64,000 bases of DNA, taken from positions 1,054,001 through 1,118,000 of the forward strand of contig JACKMT010000001.1 of the NCBI GenBank assembly GCA_024235255.1, in the 5' to 3' direction. Positions 63,173 to 64,000 of this stretch are shown in pieces. A program made the translations under genes and the position numbers. This stretch comes from Chromatiaceae bacterium. GTDB lineage: Bacteria > Pseudomonadota > Gammaproteobacteria > Chromatiales > Chromatiaceae. The number at the start of each line of letters is the position of its first letter. The stretch's first letter is position 1. The notes beneath the pieces were generated by a model. That model ran no database searches. It saw only the letters and a program-made list of their open reading frames with translations, and was not told where the DNA came from.

Positions 63173-63520
63173 TCATGCAACAGCGCCGAGTGATTGGTCC
63201 ATCGCTACACAAGCCGAGTGTCCCTGACATTTGGCGCATTCGGTATGGCAGATCGTGTAATCAAGGTCATGCAGCCGGATAAACTGCATCACATGCTCGA
63301 AACCGTATTCGCATTGACGCCAGAAATCCCTGGTAATGTTTATCTCACGGTTCTGACCGTCGATCCAATGGATGCTTATCCCGGAGTTATGTTGATACTG
63401 ATCAGCCAGCAATGAGGTCCAGTGCTGGCTCGGCTGGCCGGTGGCGCTGGGGCGCATTTTGTCACCTGATTTTGTGCGGCCGTGAATTTTGATGCAAGAT
63501 TTCATGACGTTACTTCTCAT
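63173..63520 (-). CDS. Possible small His/Cys protein
   Basis: 115 residues from the ATG at 63520, or 110 from 63505; upstream sequence is only weakly purine-rich (GATGAGAAG). The C-terminal part has a His/Cys-rich segment, ICHTECAKCQGHSACVA, that could bind a metal, and the centre is well balanced (ISIHWIDGQNREINIT). No family recognised. It overlaps a small frame on the other strand. It may be a real gene or a chance ORF. Confidence 0.4.
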   Translation of the reverse strand: MRSNVMKSCIKIHGRTKSGDKMRPSATGQPSQHWTSLLADQYQHNSGISIHWIDGQNREINITRDFWRQCEYGFEHVMQFIRLHDLDYTICHTECAKCQGHSACVAMDQSLGAVA

Positions 63521-64000
63521 CCGGAATTGATGAATTAAATGATTCTATAAACCATTTTCCGAGTATGTGATTGCATACTGGAGTAGCCGAAAAATAAAAG
63601 TAAATACTCAAATAATTGAGATAACTACCTGTTTATTAATACGCTAATTCTCCATTTGGCATATAGTTTAGCGGCAGCCATCAAGAAAATTAAGCGATGA
63701 TTTTTCACGACATTGGTGAATAATATTCACTATTTTTTCATCTTTTTGAAATCTAACTGTCACACCTATAAATCGGCTTTTGCGTTTACATCGAGACGGA
63801 TTTACGTAAACAGCCGCAACGGGGAAAGTGCCGCCGTCAAGCAGTGTTTGTTCGGAAAAGAGGCGTAATGGATTATTGGTATTTCTGTATGCAGATGTTT
63901 GCAGCAGTGCTGTCAGATAACGGATCAGAAACCAGAACAGCGCAGGCGAATTGACACCGTGAAGCAGTCATCTGACCTGCAGGGAAGCGGGCCCGACTGT
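63521..64000. other. 480-bp AT-rich end of the window
   Basis: Contains inverted repeats AGTATG-TGATTG-CATACT near 63562 and GTGAATA-A-TATTCAC near 63717 (the latter before a T-rich stretch), which resemble operators or a short terminator. A 28-codon ORF at 63868-63954 with GAGG upstream is not supported further. No recognised gene. Confidence 0.4.

Noticed and set aside
1..64000. CRISPR array, tRNA or rRNA genes, prophage structural genes
   Set aside because: No regularly spaced repeats, cloverleaf sequences, rRNA signatures or phage morphogenesis proteins were seen on either strand.

Overview
The window looks like chromosome of a free-living or symbiotic gammaproteobacterium. EF-P with its EpmB modification enzyme, a FimX-type twitching regulator, a Dnr-like nitrogen-oxide regulon, several c-di-GMP proteins and a PPi-dependent phosphofructokinase together resemble the chemoautotrophic sulfur oxidisers of the Chromatiales/Sedimenticolaceae type. 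That placement is inference: no sulfur-oxidation or carbon-fixation gene lies inside the window, and no rRNA, tRNA or CRISPR array was seen.

Layout. 0-1.3 kb: efp (cut by the window edge) divergent from epmB. 1.5-5.6 kb: an unrecognised 614-residue protein followed by a fimX homologue. 5.6-14.8 kb: a leftward run with a membrane coiled-coil protein, an orphan ParA-type ATPase, two secreted Phe-Arg-Pro-rich proteins, an RND pump with an unusual ~220-residue tail, its periplasmic adaptor and an SCP2-domain protein. 15.3-20.1 kb: a dynamin-like GTPase, a GAF-GGDEF cyclase with an HDOD protein, and nadA. 20.2-24.8 kb: a Dnr/Fnr regulator and a hemerythrin-DUF2249-NnrS-like operon preceded by a good FNR-type site, then two unknown proteins. 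24.8-30 kb: a YhaN/YhaO-type SMC-like ATPase plus nuclease pair and an orphan HTH regulator. 30.4-37.5 kb: an SLC13/TrkA-C transporter, small metabolic genes, and a leftward metal/redox cluster (TlpA-like, DUF411, HMA-like, cytochrome c, CopL-like) plus a lectin-like protein. 37.7-45 kb: glgC, malonyl-CoA decarboxylase, a frameshifted pyruvate kinase, a LysR regulator facing a small ORF, and a YkgJ-type protein. 45.2-46.1 kb: a second ParA-type ATPase, paralogous to the first, with a Lys/Gly-rich tail.

The most striking region is 46.3-56.1 kb: four tightly spaced leftward genes encoding a zinc metalloprotease (HETTH), a ComEC-type metallo-beta-lactamase-fold hydrolase, an alpha/beta-hydrolase-CHAT protease and an alpha/beta-hydrolase-metacaspase. 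Four hydrolases carrying three protease folds and two lipase-like domains, with no transport or housekeeping gene, look like a self-contained conflict, defence or programmed-death system. It is followed by a lemA-DUF2207 pair, decayed IS66 and IS91-type relics around a CHAP-domain protein, and a PPi-dependent phosphofructokinase.

Across the window a ~115-bp intergenic element occurs three times (34.75, 39.12, 43.08 kb), always in the same orientation, with compensatory base changes in one predicted helix. It is not explained by any gene and may be a structured RNA or a small mobile repeat.
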